A stretch of 64,000 nt of DNA, taken from assembly GCA_015680685.1 (NCBI GenBank), contig MNCI01009196.1:357186-421185 (forward strand), written 5' to 3'. The position numbers were made by a program, and so were the translations under genes. A model generated the notes under the pieces. The model ran no database searches, had not been told where the DNA came from, and saw nothing but the letters and a program-made list of their open reading frames with translations. This document shows, piece after piece, positions 36,711 through 49,589 of the stretch. The DNA is from Gnetum montanum. Its lineage: Eukaryota; Streptophyta; Gnetopsida; Gnetales; Gnetaceae. Every line of letters starts with the position of its first letter. Position 1 is the first letter of the stretch.

Positions 36711-36720
36711 CTTATAAATA
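36711..36720 (+). promoter_or_regulatory. TATA box of element B 5' LTR
   Basis: CTTATAAATA, with CTATAAATA at the equivalent place of the 3' LTR near 53858. Confidence 0.65.
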
Positions 36721-37446
36721 CCCTTGTGTTTCACATTTTAAGGGTTGGCAGTTTTGAGGAGTTGGCATTTTGAAGCACTCGGCTGGCAATCTCATCTTAA
36801 TTGTTAGCACTTTAGCACTAGCACCCTTGCACCAGAACATAATTAATGCCTTGGAAAAACTTTAGGACAGCACCTTTGCATGCCATAGCACATTGTAGCC
36901 CATAAGACACTACAGTAGCCAACCTGGCAGGCTCAGACTTCAAGGTGGACATTAGTTTCATAGCCTAGACACCCCAGAGATTGTGATTACACTATCTACT
37001 ATGCCAATCTGTACATCGTGTACCTACTCACCTCTCTTTTGCAATTACTACGCTCCCCCATTTGGGGTGGTGTCATTCTTCCTCTCTCAAAATCCTTTGC
37101 ATTTTTAAAGCATTTTCTTTGTTATTTAGCATCGCACTTGCATTTTTTTGCTATTTTAAACACATTTGCATGTTTGCACTATTATTTTCACACTGGAAAA
37201 CCTTGCTACGCTCTAGCTTAGTCAGCCTCGATGCCACCAAAAACACCGTGCAAACCTTGGTACCCATTTTTCGAAATATTTTGTAAGTTCCAATTTGATC
37301 GACAAGATCATCCTAGGCGCTTCACTATTGTTTTTCCCCTCTATCAACGACCCTTTAGATGGGGGTGGGGTTATCATCATACTACAACCATGAACCCCTT
37401 GACGTGATCGTTCCAGCCACTAATGTTTTTTATTACTATAGTTTTC

Positions 37447-37463
37447 TGGTGCTAGAAGGAGGG
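37447..37463 (+). other. Primer-binding site of element B
   Basis: TGGTGCTAGAAGGAGGG, six bases after the LTR. It looks like a Gypsy TGGCGCTAGAAGGAGGG site with one CpG decayed. Which tRNA it pairs with was not determined. Confidence 0.6.
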
Positions 37464-37931
37464 CCATGCCATTTTCTTCTGCGTTCAGTGGTAGTTGCAC
37501 GTGCTCTCTGCACCTCTGTCACTAGCTTCGAGCTAGCATAGAATCAACATCCCTATGAACCAGCCATGGTAGTCATTGGATCATAGGCCAGCATAAGAGT
37601 TGTCTACGAGTCGATTGGTGTAGATTGAACCCAGCTGTTAGTTCCCCTGGAACTTTGTTGGACAAAAGCCAAAGCGTATTTTTGGCACTTAACCAAAACT
37701 TTGTGTGCTTAGAAGAGTGAAGCTAGCTCTCAGTGTGAGAGCATAGTAGGCCTTAGCATAACAACTGTAGCACACCATAGTTAGTTTTTTTCTCTTTTGT
37801 AGCATTTTAGACGTAGCCATCTTCTTAGCATTATTCAACATATTCTTACTTAGCCATTTTTCAACATTTCTCTACTTAGCCGTTTTTACCATTTGCAACT
37901 TTCACAACATTTGCATCTTTCACATAGCATT

Positions 37932-40900
37932 ATGAATCTTGAGCAACCCTCAACCTCTACCCTAAGCATGGTTGTTTTTCAACTCGATTAGTGGAAGATC
38001 ATAATTGATCTTCCTAAGGCCAAGGGATCCACTTTGGTGGAGAGGCAATCACTTAGAATACACAACCAATCGCCCAAGTACATGGTACTCGATGATGAAA
38101 AATATAACTTCTTTTGTGAAAAACTCCAAGTGAGTCTATCCCTAGACCGCTAAGAAATAGACACCAAATGGGGTTATAAAATCATACACTAGAGTAGGAG
38201 AGAGTACTTCCCTACCCCCAATGATTTCATTATGCTCATCGAGACCTTTCGGTGGCTACTTGACCAACTTGTTTGACTGAGTGGGTCAAATGAGCATGAT
38301 GTGGAAATCAATTACGAGGAATCCCTGTAGGATGGGTAGGATGAGTTTGAAGCTCCTTTGGAGAACAAGAATTCCTCTTACACCTCCTTCTAGCAAGCTA
38401 CCTCCAGTTTCATCCCTCAGTAGTCCCAGCCATCTGCCTTCTATCAGGTGATTACATTCCCCTTGTCACCTCCCAAGTCAAGCCCTGTGGTGGCAAGTCA
38501 TCAAGTGCATACACATCAGGGTGTAAGACAGTCTATCAACCCAACCTTTGTACATCACACACATCAGGGTGTAGGACCATCTTCCACACTACCCTTTGTG
38601 ACATTTGCATAATCTACGTAGTCCTTCCTGCTAGCATCTGTGATGTCGATGCAGCCTTATGTGCACACTATGTAGACATCCCAATTACCACTAGCTTAGG
38701 CATCATACGTTCCGCCTATTTTGTTGACACCCTTAACAATAACGTAAGCTACAACTGCATGGTGGGCCCCAACCTCTATGCCCATGATAGAACATAGATA
38801 GAAATATGTGCAACAGCACATGCAACAAGCATCTCACATGGTCGTGCAACTTGTAGTGGGGCCATGGGCTACTTAAGCAGCATAATGGGCAACACAATTA
38901 GTGTAGCTTTTTGTGCCCACCCCAAGCTTGGATTAAGCATTCCAACTCATCCAGACACTCACTGAGGAGGTTAAGTAGCTCAAAGCCTCCACCTCCAAAA
39001 TAGTCCATGTGATGGACTTTTACAAGGATGACTCGATCAGTCCTGTGGTTCCATCACTGACTCTACCTCTTAGAGTCCAACTTCTCTAGTTCACTAAATA
39101 CACTGGTGAAGGGAATCCTAACACCCATCTATTGACTTTCTGGTCTAAATGCCTTTTGTTATAGGCATGGTCATATGTAATGATCTGTGCATTTGCCATG
39201 TCCTTGACAAGAAAGACACTAGACTGGTGTCGTGCACTCCCTAAGACCTCCATATCTTCCTTGGAGGAATTGCTCAGTCAATTTGTCACTCACTTCAAGT
39301 ATAACTTGAAACTTGAGGCAACCCTAGATCAATTAATGAAAATCAAGTAGGGTCACTTAGAGCCCATGAAAAAATTTATCCAACATTGCACTTAACAAAA
39401 TTCGCAAGCCCATCACGGAAACCCACCTATTGGCCATTTTCAAAGGCATAGTGAATGAATTTATCAAGTTGAAGCTGTATTACCTTGCCCTGCACTTCTT
39501 GAGCTAGGCATTCGCTCAAACAAAGAGCATTCAAGATACAACAGAGGCTAATAAGAACCTGGCCTACAAAAATGCACATGTAAAGAAAGACAAAGAAAAG
39601 GGAAAGGCAACCACAACTGTAGCAATAGTGGCCAATGAGGCTAAGCCAGGCAATGCCAAACCAGCGGCCAAGGCACCTAAGGCCCTAACCAATAATAAGG
39701 CATCCAACTCGAGCATTGTAGTGACCAACCAGTCTGCACCATTGACAACCATGAGGCAAACTACCCCAAGGCCAAACTTTAAGTGTAAGGATTGCTCAAA
39801 GTACACATTGTTGCCCATCAAGCCATTGAAGCTCTTAGGTCAATTGCTTAATGTTGGGTGCATCTAGTAAAAGCAAATGTCTGAGGATTCTCACAAGTGT
39901 CATGATCGCTACTACAAGCTCCTCAGAAACCCATCAGCAGCGATGCCAAACAAGCCTCTTGTCCCTAAGCATTTTAGGTTGGACTGGTTCTACCATTATC
40001 ATCAATTGCTTGACCATGACATAGACTTTTGCATGGTCCTATGGGATGACATACAATGCATGATTGATTAAAGCCAATTGGTCCTTGATACAACCAACCT
40101 AGTTCACCTAGAAAATCAATCAATGAAGGTCTACAAAGACCCTCTTAATGCAAGTGGCATAGGCTATGTTATCAATGCCATCAGCATTACTGATGACTTA
40201 GAACTGGCATAAGAACCATACGTGGTTCTTGTGCCCTCTGGCAACACTAGGGTCTCCTCAGCGTCAACTAGCTTAAGGTCTCCTTACCTTTTGTGGTTAG
40301 GGCTTCATAGTACATTACAATAATAACAACCTAGAAACCTTTTGTCATTAGGATGCCTCAACATGTGGACTCTTCGCCTACTCAAATTCTAGTGGTGGGG
40401 ATTACGTTGGGCCCTACTTAACTAAAGCATCATCTCACATACAACAATAGGTAGTCTAGGTGGTAGCCTAAGAGGCCAAATAAGTGCCTCACCAACAAAA
40501 TGATTAGGAAACACTTGACATTATGTCTACCTAAGCCCGTCCCCTTGTCTTCTATTCCCATGGCCATGTTGGCCAAAGCAGCCACCGCAAGTAATTAACA
40601 ACCGAGCACTGAGGCTCAAAAGCAAGCAAAGAAAACCAAGCCCAAATCTCCTCCCTAAGAGATTCGTCTCCTAGTTGCATGAAGGAGATGAAGGCCAACG
40701 AAGAAACTGATAGTGAAAAGGATTTCCTAGACGTGTTAGCACAAGTTAAACAAGCTCTGAAACAAAAAAATACAACTTTGAGCCTGTACGACTTGGTCAT
40801 GACATGCTCTGCTTACGTGAAATACTAGTTCACATGTTGACCTCCATTCCTGTTAAGGAGGACATCCTAGTAGATGAATAATTCATCCATGCTATGATGC

Positions 40901-41040
40901 TTTCCTCTACACCACAAGGATCAAGTTCAAGATCTCTAGCATTTCGCGATGAGGAAATTAAGGTTGACCTTGAAAAGGGTTAGGTCATCATTGCACTAAT
41001 GTTCCTAACAATTCGTATAGGGTAGTGCAAGATTCGTAGG
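37932..41040 (+). pseudogene. Element B gag
   Basis: Begins MNLEQPSTSTLSMV at 37932. The retrotransposon gag core is at about 39085-39470: KYTGEGNPNTHLLTFWSKC, then LEELLSQFVTHFKYNL and GHLEPMKKFIQHC. A Pro/Ser/Gln-rich linker (38400-38950) precedes it and an Ala/Lys-rich basic stretch (39590-39750) follows. A Cys/His cluster is not clear. Stop codons, mostly TAG, interrupt the frame throughout. Confidence 0.75.
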
Positions 41041-41644
41041 GTGCATGTCGATGATGGAGTGGTAACTAACATCATTCCATTCCTAGTCAATGACCAACTC
41101 GATCTAGACAACCAAATCAAAACTATGAAGACAACATGCTTGAAGTCCTTTAATGGATTGCGCGTTGTCATAAGGGGGATGGTCATGATAGCTTTCGTGG
41201 CAGAGGAGCAGTTACCCACAACAGCTGAATTCATTGTCATTGAGGAAATGCCCAGGTTCAACTTGATCCAGGGAAGGCCTTGGCTAGCCCAATTACGGGT
41301 TGTCTCCTCACCCATCCACCAAGAAATCCACCTTCCATACAAAGGTAGAGAAGTGATTATACATGGTGAAAATGCAACCCTTTGACCATTAACAACCTTG
41401 ACACAGAATAAGGGTCAGAGGTAGAATTCCCTGATGACATGTTGCCAGTGAAGGACGAGGGTCAACCTTATTTGGAAGACCCACCTAAGAAACCAAAAGA
41501 GGTTGATGACCTCCTCGACGAAGCTCTATGGGCAAATTTTCCCTTTAGTATCACAGATAAGGGTCTAGGCAAATATCGCCTTAGGCTGCCTAGGCCCTAT
41601 GCACCCCCTAACCCACATCAGGTTAGAAAGCAACTACATAACTA
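41041..41644 (+). pseudogene. Element B aspartic protease and end of the gag-pro frame
   Basis: Open from 41041 to 41385. VDDGVVTNIIPFLV has the protease fold's first strand with DDG in place of DSG/DGG, and FNLIQGRPWLAQLRVV is the (L)LGRPW strand typical of Tat-lineage proteases. A second open segment (41439-41644) ends PYAPPNPHQVRKQLHN and a TAA. The pol frame does not resume for another 6.4 kb. Confidence 0.75.
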
Positions 41645-41874
41645 AGGCACCCCCTTAGTCCAACATGTGTTAGGCACCTACTTGCCCCTAATATTCACAT
41701 GTCATGTTTTCCTTTTTCTTGCGCAATTACATTTCACATGGTTGCTTGCATTTTTTGCATCATCTATTTTGTTACGCATTCATTCCTTTGGTCTATTGCA
41801 TTTGTGTTTAGCTTTCTTGCATGTCAAAAAATACTAAAATACATAAAATTCAAAATTGCAAAAAACAAAAATAC

Positions 41875-42170
41875 ATATGGCCCACCATGGCCTAAAAATG
41901 ACCACCTTTTTTGCATCGCAATGGCCCAAAAAGGCCTTAAACTAGCATACGGCCTACTATGGCCTAAAATTGTCAATCCTTTCTCTTTCATCATATTTGC
42001 CTAGAATGGCCTAAAACTATCACCATGGCCTGCCATGGCCTAAAAATGGAAACACCTTGGCTTTTTATTTGTGGCCCAAAATTGCCTTAAACTAGTAATC
42101 ATCGCACCCCAAAATGGCCTTAAACTATGCAATGGGCCTCTTGCCATGGCCTTAAATTAGCATGGGATCC
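41875..42170. repeat. Motif array 1 in element B
   Basis: About nine copies of ATGGCCTAAAA / ATGGCCTTAAACTAGCA, irregularly spaced (15-45 bp), right after the gag-pro frame and before the 3' end of the antisense gene. Confidence 0.75.
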
Positions 42171-42404
42171 ACAAAAGGCCTGATCGCATCAATCAACCAC
42201 ATTACTAGCATGCAATACTTAGCAAAATGAATGCAAAACTTTACATAATATGTAATCCACATAGATAGCTTGTCATTAATCCATTTTTATTAATCCATCA
42301 ACAAAATACATGGCATGACTATACAACAAAAATGGCCAAAAATGTAAAATTTCCCAATAGTAGGGCTACATCAGGACTGCTCAGCTGGTGGTGTTTAGTG
42401 GGGG

Positions 42405-45400
42405 TTAAGGCTCCTCTTCCTCTTCCTTTGCTGCTCTATTAGGGCCTGCAGCATCACCTGGTGCCTGCTCAAAGTAACACAAGATAACGAATCAATTAGC
42501 AAATGCACAACATGAAAAACTAACATAAAAGTACCAAATAAGAAAAAATAAATAATTAACCTAAGAGGGTCCTGCATTCATCTCTGGAGTTAATATATTA
42601 AGGCCCTCCTCCAAGCATTAGAGGATTTTAACCTCTGACAGCTGTGACCAGTCCTCTTAGCCAAATTCAATACCTACAAGGGTCTTGCCTTTGTCCATGG
42701 TGGTCCATGTAGGTAGCTCCATTGAAAAAGTAGCTGAGGAAACCTCCCCTGAGGGCACAACAATCTACCTCTCTAGAGAACCACTTACCATTATGTGATG
42801 AGCGAATAACTAATTAGCCCATGTCTTGCCAATTGCCTTAAGGAATATATCTTGACAACAACGTTCGACAGACTCCTCTTTGTACCATTTAAGGTACGTG
42901 TCTCACTTGTTCTTATAGTGGTGCTTGTGGTTCTTCTGAGTTTGCCCCCACTAATACACCTTTATGCTATAATCTTTCCAATCTTGATTTTTTTTGGGCA
43001 AGTAAGTCCATCTACAACCTCTGCTCAATGATACCTTTTTTCACCTTGTTCTTACCCTGTTTTGCCAACCAATACCTGACATAGTCAATCTCGGCTACCT
43101 GCCAGCTACTGTCCCCTCATGTGGCAACCATAAGAAAGTCATAATGGGATTACAAGTCCTCCATCTTAGCATCATGGCTCGTCATCCTATCCTGGAGCAC
43201 ATGTACCCACTTCCATAGGTACTTGTTAGTGTGCCTACAAATCCATAATGCTTTCGCACTTGAAAGCGTGCACTTACTCGCCGCCTCATACACGCAACGA
43301 GGTACTTGCTCCACATTAGGGGGAAACTCGAGGACGACATCCACATTGGCCACCCTGCTCGGATCCTAGTGAAGCTTAGAACTTGTTGGCATATGACAAG
43401 GAAAACAAGATTAGCCACAAACTAGATGTCAAATTGGTAAAATAAGACAATCAAAGCAACATTACAAGCATACTGAGCTCGGGATCTACTTGCTATAGGT
43501 GGTCCACCATGTCCTCAACCACCTAGTAGGTACCTCTACGACTGCAAGGCAATAACACATTTAGCAACAGTCAAGCAACCAAAGATGCAAGAGCAAAAAG
43601 AGAGCAATAACAGATGGCAAGCGTAGAGCATGTACCTAGCAAACCCTTAGGTGTGAGAGCGTGGGGATCACTCAGCTGCACACCATCAAAGACGCTATCA
43701 AAATCACCCCCATTGAGGTGAATTAGTCCCTCTTCCTCTAACTATTAGAGAACCTTTGTAGCCTCATGTAGCTCCTCCTCCTATGTTTCTCTCTCCTTAG
43801 TCTAAGGAGGGGCCTTCTCTACTACTACTTTTCCCACTACTCTAGCAACCCTCTCACCTAATTTTGACAAGTTACACACATGAAAAAGTTAGCATAACAA
43901 CTTAGCATAACAACCTAACGTAATATATCATAGCATAAAACATAAAAATATAAACACAAAAAATGAAAAAAATGCATCCAATGACTTGTACTAACTTGCC
44001 ACATTCGTGCACAAATCTTGAAACTTCAAGCAGATCTTCTTATCACCTATCCTTTCGACCTCCCATTTAGGCTCCTTTGTAGGACGTGGCCTCTTAATAT
44101 TTTCCTTAGATGATCCCACCATCTGAATAATGTAATGCTTTTCCCTAGCCATCTTTCTAGTACCATTCAATGGAGGCTCACCTACACTATCAAGAAAGTA
44201 GTGAGATCACCCTAAGGGACCTTTAGTCGTTACAGAAAATGACTCACCAATTGCCTTTGGGGGATCCTACGCTTGCGTGGTAGCACACAGGTGCTTGATC
44301 CATGACTTTGACAACTGTGTGTGGTTCTACATCACTCATCATCTATCCTCGTAAACCACCAAAAACTCCACAAACCTTCATAGGCATCCTATGAAGAATG
44401 AGAAGTGCACATGCAACCTCACCTAGAGGTTGTGGCATAGCTTGATGATGTCAACATACAAACCACTAGCAAGGTGAGAGGCCTAGTTATACCTCATGCC
44501 ATCCTCTAACACATCCCTCATCACTTGAGCCTACTCCATCCCCAGGATTTTCCCTTGGGAGAGCAACTTTAGAAATGCAAAGGCATGGAAGAGAGGGTAA
44601 AGCTCATGGACCACAAGAACTTGCACATTATTAACAATTATGCCTTTACAAGATCGAGAGGTTGCTAGGCACTCATCGATATCACCTCAGTGGTCAACCT
44701 TTCTATTAGTCTTATTAATGACCAATGAGTCATCAGAGGGGAGGCCAAAGAGGTCTGCAAAGAAGTCATCAGTGAGGTCCAAGACCGCCCTCACACCACA
44801 TACCAATGTGACAAAGTGATGAGCATTTTCATTGAAGGACTCAATAATAACAAACATTTCGACCACTGAGATGCCTGGGCTAAGGGCTAAGAAAAGGCCT
44901 ATCAGCCTAGCCCACATAAGCCTACTGGTCAACTCCATTGGGGCCTCATGGCACAACCAGTGCTACGCATCCTTAACATCCCTATACTTCATAATGAGGA
45001 TGGCCTTAGTGTGGCCCGTAGCTATCATTGTGACCTCTCCTAAAGTGAGTGCAACTACAATATAGACAAAGAAAAAATGTTAGCATCATGCAAAAAGACA
45101 AAGTAGTAAACACATGAGAGTAAAAGTGATAAACTAGTTACATAGGACAAAAGGTGTGTGTAATGGTGGTGGTGGTGCTGATGCCTCCTTGATGCTAAGT
45201 ACACTGTCCACACACTCCTCATCGAACCAGCCATGGGTCTGACACCTCTTGTAGGCCTTTAGATGCTGACGAGGGTACTTCATCGCATTAGACCTAATCT
45301 ACCCAATCATCCTTGCACGAACACTCTTGTAGGTTGAAATTTCTTGCAAGGTAGTGCGAGTCAAGTTTAGGATTCCCTCCTCATCATGTAGGCCATGCTT

Positions 45401-47159
45401 ACCAATGCTAAACTTGGCAACAAACATGAGCAATCAGCACCTGCATATGAGTCGATAGCCAAATGAATAACGCAAAATCATAGGAACACTTACCCTCCTG
45501 AACAATACACTATTTCAAGTGGGTTCTAGAATAGAGTATGCACACGCTAAGTAATAAAGAGAGTGTTGTTCTTGCTATAGCAACTACACTCTAGCATTTG
45601 CTAGATCTTAGACAAAGGCCTAATGTTATTGGCCTGAACCTTCTGCTCTATCATCACTAGTAGTGGGCTCATTAGACATGAACCTCAAAATGACTCGGTT
45701 TACCATAGGTAGTAATGTCTCTATGATGATACTAGTGGCTTCCACATCATCACACTAAATTGTTGGAGTAGGAATTCTAGGAGCTCGCATGCTTCTAGCT
45801 AGAACAATACTACCTGGTGATCCAACTATGTGTCTGATGCGAGAGTGTTCGGGATGGACTCACTCATACAGAAGAGGATGCCAAAAAGCTCCACCACAAT
45901 GAAGATTGGCTTTAACAATACCCTGCAACCACAAAAGTCACAAAACAAAAAGGCATTAGTATACATCGAATGCATAAAAGCACATTGCGTTACACTTAGT
46001 AAAATTAGTGAGGTTAGCATAGGATAGTATAGCTTAGCAAAAGTATATGTCCTTAGGGTTCCCCTCTGGGCCTTGTGGGCATAGGATGTCGATATATACA
46101 TTTGATGTGTGTGATGCTCACTAGGGTACAACACTAACATAGCATTAGCATTTCACATTACATTCGCATATTGTGCATTGTCTTCATTTGCATAGTTTGG
46201 TAGTTTGACATGTTTGGTTTGCAAGTTTAGCATTTTGGCAAAGCTTTGGTACACGTTGCATTTTGTTTCATAGGTAACATTCTAGCACATAGCATTTTTT
46301 CGCATTTGGCATTTCATTATTGCATTTGGCAAAATCCTCAAATTTTTCTAACTTTGGGCAGCGTAACCTGAGGTGCCCACAAAAAAATCTTAACTCTAGG
46401 TTACCCCTCCCTGGGAACATAACCCAAGAAAAATAACAAAAAATTCTAATTGTTAGCTACACTCCCCAAGGAGTGTAGTCCCCAAAATCATAAAATTTTT
46501 TTCTAACTTTTAGCTATGTTCCATAGGGAGCGAAGCCCACAAATCATGAAAAAATACAAAAAAAAATTAACGCTCCCACCACCACATTGCACCTTCACCC
46601 GAGGCACCATACCCCATTTATGACACCACCCAGCCCCATTAAACTCCACCACAGTGCACTGAGGTGTCCCCCATGGTTGCGTTCTATCATAGCCTTTCCT
46701 CCCTACGCTTACCTTCCTACCACCACCGCAACCATGCTATTCATCTTGCCCTAACCTTAGGCCCAAAAATGCAAAAATAAAATAAAAAAATCACCCCCCT
46801 TGGCACCATGTACCCTATGGCCCCCCTTTTTTTTCTCCCTTCCATCGACCTTAGGGCCACCACCAAACCCCAATTTCTCTACCCCACACGCACTAAGAAA
46901 AAAGAAGAGGCAGGATGAGGGTATCCCATGATCTTCTATGCTCAAGTCATAGCTGCCTTAGCTATGACTACAAAGCCCTCATTTTTTGTCCTTCCCCATG
47001 CCCTTGCTATAGCCAAAATATCTCCATTTTACCCAATCACCCATGCCCATGCAGTGCATGTACAAAATGCAGAAAAAAGAGAAAAAACATGCAAGAAAAA
47101 CCCTCATCACCCTCAAACACATCCTCTCTCCTTCTAGCCATGTCGATCTTGGTAGCCAT
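42405..47159 (-). pseudogene. Antisense, intron-containing gene carried by element B
   Basis: Lies opposite to B's own genes, between protease and RT. Coding-like stretches: 45922-45494; 45407-45142 (FSIGKHGLHDEEGILNL, then GWFDEECVDSVLSIKEAS); 45054-44687 and onward (PMELTSRLMWARLIGLFLAL, DDFFADLFGLPSDDS); 43353-43150 (DVVLEFPPNVEQVPRCVYEA); a terminal exon ending in Glu-rich EEEEEP and TAA at 42405. Introns with GT-AG borders: 45141-45055 (87 nt; removal joins FVL to ALTLGEVTM in frame, while reading through gives a TAG), 42560-42465 (96 nt), a GTAAGT donor at 45493 and an acceptor at 45923. A possible start, MATKIDMARRREDVFEGDEG, is at 47159. In-frame TAG/TGA stops show decay. No family recognised; the FGLP segment faintly recalls transposon-derived plant domains. 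It could be a captured host gene or an accessory gene of the lineage. Confidence 0.6.
46457..46478. repeat. 9-bp perfect inverted repeat in element B cargo
   Basis: CTACACTCC and GGAGTGTAG with a 4-base loop, near further half-sites at 46360-46540 that resemble the palindromes of B's LTR. Confidence 0.6.
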
Positions 47160-47814
47160 GGAAGCAGTAGTCCCTATCAAGGTAGGCTGCCCCAAAGCCT
47201 AAAATACCAACACAATGCAAAGTAAGAAAGGTAAGACAACATAAGTAAAAACTGTGTAAGGGTAGAGCATAGCAGGGTACCTAGTGGACGATGGCTCTCT
47301 TTGTTTCTCCATGTGTGCCAAGGGCAAATGTCGAAGTGCTTGCTCTCCCTCATCCACATTGATAAGCCTATGGTGTTGATGTTCATTTCAATGCATCATG
47401 TTGGTTGTCACACTCTGGCTATCACACTTTGGATGCTATTCTTTAATCACTATGCTTTGACTTCACTACTTGCTCCAACCACGCTACGCTCTATAACTTC
47501 TCATTTTCACTTTGGAAAATGACATTTTGACCTTGGTGAAGCATGAATATATACCCTCTCAAGGTAATTAAATGTGTTACCTACCAAGAAAACATTCCAC
47601 ACTTAGGTAAATTTTCCAAGTTTTTCCTGTGTAGCAAGGGACCGAGCATAGTGAGGGGTGAGCATAGTAATTAGAGTTACAAAATTTTCTGAACTTTTTC
47701 CAGCGATCCCTAGACTTAGAATTTTTTGTTATTTTTTTGATTGCTTACTAAACACCCAGCTTGATTTCATGTTCCAAGTACTCCCAACCTTACTTAAACT
47801 AACACAATTTGCAC

Positions 47815-47880
47815 ACACCATGGTCCACTATGACCTTAAACTAGCACCCCATGGCTTGTCGAGGCCCAAAACTAGCCTAC
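47815..47880. repeat. Motif array 2 in element B (short)
   Basis: CCACTATGACCTTAAACTAGCA followed by a CATGGCTT...CCCAAAACTAGCC variant; same motif family as arrays 1 and 3, on the far side of the antisense gene and just before pol. Confidence 0.6.
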
Positions 47881-48019
47881 ATACTTGCTTCTATGACTTC
47901 ATGTTTGCACACTCAAGTGAACACTCATTGCATTGCTTTCTCTATGTTATGCATTTCAACTCTATTTAAGACATGTGCAGCTTGACATTCTTCCTCATTA
48001 TTTTGTAGGATACTTGGCA

Positions 48020-49560
48020 TAATTGCATCATGAGCACATGCAAGCATCTTCATTCACCTCTAGTCCTTACCGGGCCTCATGGTGACCTCACGTGATACAT
48101 CGATACCAAATGCCTAGATCTTAAGCCTAGAGCTTATGATGAATACATAGCATCTATAGAGGCACCACTAGATTAGCCTGACCATCTAGTCAAAGCTCTA
48201 GATCTAGAGGTAGGTGATTTCACTGAGGATCCCCTCATTGAAGTCCCTATAACGACCCTTGGTGGTGAGGTAAAAACATTGAAACTTAGTTCTTTGTTAG
48301 AGCGTCAACATGTCCAAAACATCACAAAAACACTCAATGACAACATCAAGGCATTTACATGGCCTTATAAAGACATGTCAAGCCTAGATCCTTGCATAGT
48401 GCAGCACAATATAATCCTGAATCCTCTCATAAAGTGAGTCAAACAAAAAGCCTACAAGGTTAGGCCTAAGGTTGCATTGGTAGTTCATGATGAAATCACT
48501 AAGCTTTACAAAGCTAGTTTCATCTGGGTGATTGACTACACAGATTGAGTCTCCAACATCATGGTTGTATCCAAGAAAAATAAAGCATATGCATTTGCAT
48601 AGACTTATGAGACCTAAACAAAGTGACCATTAAAGAAAACTTCCTGCTGCCTAGTATTGACCAACTAGTTAATACTACAGTTACTCATGCCTTTTTTTCT
48701 TTCATGGATGGGTTCTTTAGTTACAACCAGATTTGAATCAACTTGGAGCACCAGCTCAATACTACCTTCATGACTCCTTGCAGTACATTTTGCTATACAA
48801 TGATGCCTTTCGGACTAAAGAACGTAGGAGCAACCTATCAATGCACTATGACATACATCTTTAGCGATTACTTTCTAGATTTACTTAATGACTACATTGG
48901 TGACATAGCAGTTAAGTCTAGAATGGCACACAACCATGTAGGTGACTTTGATCGTGTGCTCAAACGTTGCCTAAGACATGACCTTAGGTTGAATCCTAAG
49001 AAGTGTGTCTTTGATGTCAAAACAGCTTACATGCTAGGTTTCATAGTATCAAAAGTAAGCATATGCATAGACCTCAATAAGGCTAAGGATATCATCAACT
49101 TAGCACCACTAGCTAACCTTAAGGAGCTACGTGGATTATAAGGCAAACTGCAATTCATTCACAGGTTTATTTCACAGTTGACTGACAAGTTGCAGCCCAT
49201 GCAACATCTACTCAAAAAGGAAGTCCACTTTGAGTGGATAGCTCAATTCCTAGCAGCATTTGACAAACTCAAACTAGAGCTAGCTCAACTCCCAATAGTC
49301 TAACCTCCACAAGAAGATAAATCATTTTACATCTACCTTGCAACCGCTGACACGTCCATCACCTCTTTGCTTTGCCAAAAATGAGACAATGGCTTAGAGG
49401 TTCCTGTATATTACCTAAGCCATGCATTAGTGGCCCATGAGGCAAAATATAATAATGTGGAGAAGAATTGGCTTGCCTTAGCCTTAAGCATTACACCTAA
49501 CATGTTTCATGCCTTGCTTACCTCAATAGTGAATTGCACCAAGCCTATCACATAAACAAC
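48020..49560 (+). pseudogene. Element B reverse transcriptase and RNase H
   Basis: KAFTWPYKDMSSLDP and KVRPKVALVVHDEITKLYKA precede the fingers. LNKVTIKENFLLPSIDQLVN and FFSFMDGFFSYNQI follow, then an open 132-codon segment (48743-49141): FCYTMMPFGLKNVGATYQ, the active-site position YIGDIAVKSR (relatives have YVDDI, so one catalytic Asp is lost), LRLNPKKCVFDVKTAYMLGF and NLKELRGL. RNase H continues with FYIYLATADTSITSLL. Clearly Tat-type, inactive. Confidence 0.88.
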
Positions 49561-49589
49561 TAACATTACATTTGTAGCCACAACAAGCA

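Larger units (their letters stand above)
35784..37440 (+). repeat. Element B 5' LTR
   Basis: Starts TGAAACA and aligns end to end with 52921-54578. TATA box CTTATAAATA at 36711-36720. The 3' terminal bases are CTATA here and CTAAA in the other copy, not the usual CA. Confidence 0.85.

Noticed and set aside
39564-39821. 85-codon minus-strand hydrophobic frame that looks like a membrane protein
   Set aside because: It is the complement of the Ala/Lys/Pro-rich basic tail of element B gag, which produces Leu/Val/Ala-rich antisense reading.
46757-47225. Plus-strand frames around 47 kb as a separate gene
   Set aside because: Low-complexity, mutually overlapping, no family match. The minus strand here may hold the 5' end of the antisense gene, which fits better, though weakly.
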